Assembly: GCA_944353735.1 (NCBI GenBank)
Contig: CALVPU010000242.1
Coordinates: 1 to 5,905, forward strand
Source: an uncultured Eubacteriales bacterium
GTDB taxonomy: Bacteria; Bacillota; Clostridia; Christensenellales; Aristaeellaceae
Length of the DNA stretch: 5,905 nt
Reading direction: 5' to 3'
In this document: in pieces, positions 5,509 to 5,905 of the stretch
How the letters are laid out: every line of letters begins with the position of its first letter
Position numbering within the stretch: the stretch's first letter is position 1
The notes under the pieces: model-generated
Seen by the model: only the letters and a program-made list of their open reading frames with translations
The model's database searches: none
Told to the model about the DNA's origin: nothing
Translations under genes and position numbers: made by a program

Positions 5509-5905
5509 AGCGAAATCCCAAGGTGGTCTCCTTTGAACGGAGCCCGGCGTACGTGCACCATCGCGCGATGGTCAACCGCCGGGAGAACAACGACGTGGAC
5601 GCGCTGGAGCTGATGCGCCGCGCGGTCGAAGACTCGCCGGAGAACCGCGAGTACCGGCTGGATCTGGCGGAGCTGTACTGCGAGATGGGTTGCCACGCGC
5701 AGTCCAACCGGCTGCTGCTGGATATGCTCGCGCAGAAGGACGCGCCTGCGGAGTGCTACTACGGTCTGGCGCTCAACCAGCTGGGCATGAACGACATCGA
5801 AGGCGCGCGGCAGTCGCTGCGCCTGTACCGCCATGCCGCGCCGGACGGCGCTCACGCCGAGGAGGTGCGCCGGCTCAGCGTCGAGCTGTATGCCTACGAT
5901 GCAAT
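5505..5905 (+). CDS. TPR-repeat protein, N-terminal part
   Basis: An open frame of 133 codons that runs off the right edge. It begins MKRNPKVVSFERSPAYVHHR and continues with helical pairs of TPR type at about 16-45, 48-78 and 80-113. Typical alternation is seen in AELYCEMGCHAQSNRLLLDM and YYGLALNQLGMNDIEGARQSL. No signal peptide is evident, so it appears cytoplasmic. The start overlaps the hslO stop by four bases, and GGGAGGGG (5495-5502) lies immediately upstream, giving short but workable spacing of two to four bases from its core. The rest of the protein is unseen and could add further repeats or an enzymatic or Zn-protease domain. Position behind a chaperone gene fits a protein-binding scaffold, but that is inference. 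Confidence 0.82.
   Translation, partial: MKRNPKVVSFERSPAYVHHRAMVNRRENNDVDALELMRRAVEDSPENREYRLDLAELYCEMGCHAQSNRLLLDMLAQKDAPAECYYGLALNQLGMNDIEGARQSLRLYRHAAPDGAHAEEVRRLSVELYAYDA

Overview
The window looks like a chromosomal segment of a GC-rich, anaerobic member of the Bacillota (class Clostridia; possibly a Christensenellales-type lineage, low confidence). The reasons are a flavodiiron protein, Hsp33, Shine-Dalgarno sites of the AGGAGG type, sigma-A-like promoters sitting in short AT-rich islands, and a clostridial-type YqeM-like methyltransferase. Coding density is high. I see no insertion sequence, CRISPR array, tRNA or rRNA, and no stretch over 300 bases without a gene.

Left block (1-1221). 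The start of a flavodiiron protein gene (minus strand, running off the left edge) is divergent from a Crp/Fnr-family regulator gene (plus strand). The 150-bp gap between them holds two extended -10 promoters and one 16-bp palindrome, TGTTGCAATCGCAACA. The palindrome centre falls at -41.5 from the predicted flavodiiron start (the classical class II activator position). It also covers the -35 box of the regulator's own promoter. The simplest reading is a self-limiting switch: the regulator activates the NO/O2 reductase gene and represses itself.

Middle block (1276-2550). An AI-2E-family membrane protein follows the regulator after 54 bp with no terminator between, so it may share its transcript. 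A clear intrinsic terminator closes this unit.

Right block (2603-5905). A second extended -10 promoter starts a probable four-gene operon: an M20-family amidohydrolase, a SAM-dependent methyltransferase, the redox chaperone Hsp33 and a TPR protein cut by the right edge. Genes 1/2 and 3/4 overlap by ATGA, suggesting translational coupling. The flavodiiron protein and Hsp33 both belong to oxidative or nitrosative defence, but nothing in the sequence shows that the two blocks are co-regulated.

The most interesting item is the divergent regulator/flavodiiron control region, including an apparent match between the regulator's recognition helix and its operator. The remainder is ordinary core-genome content.
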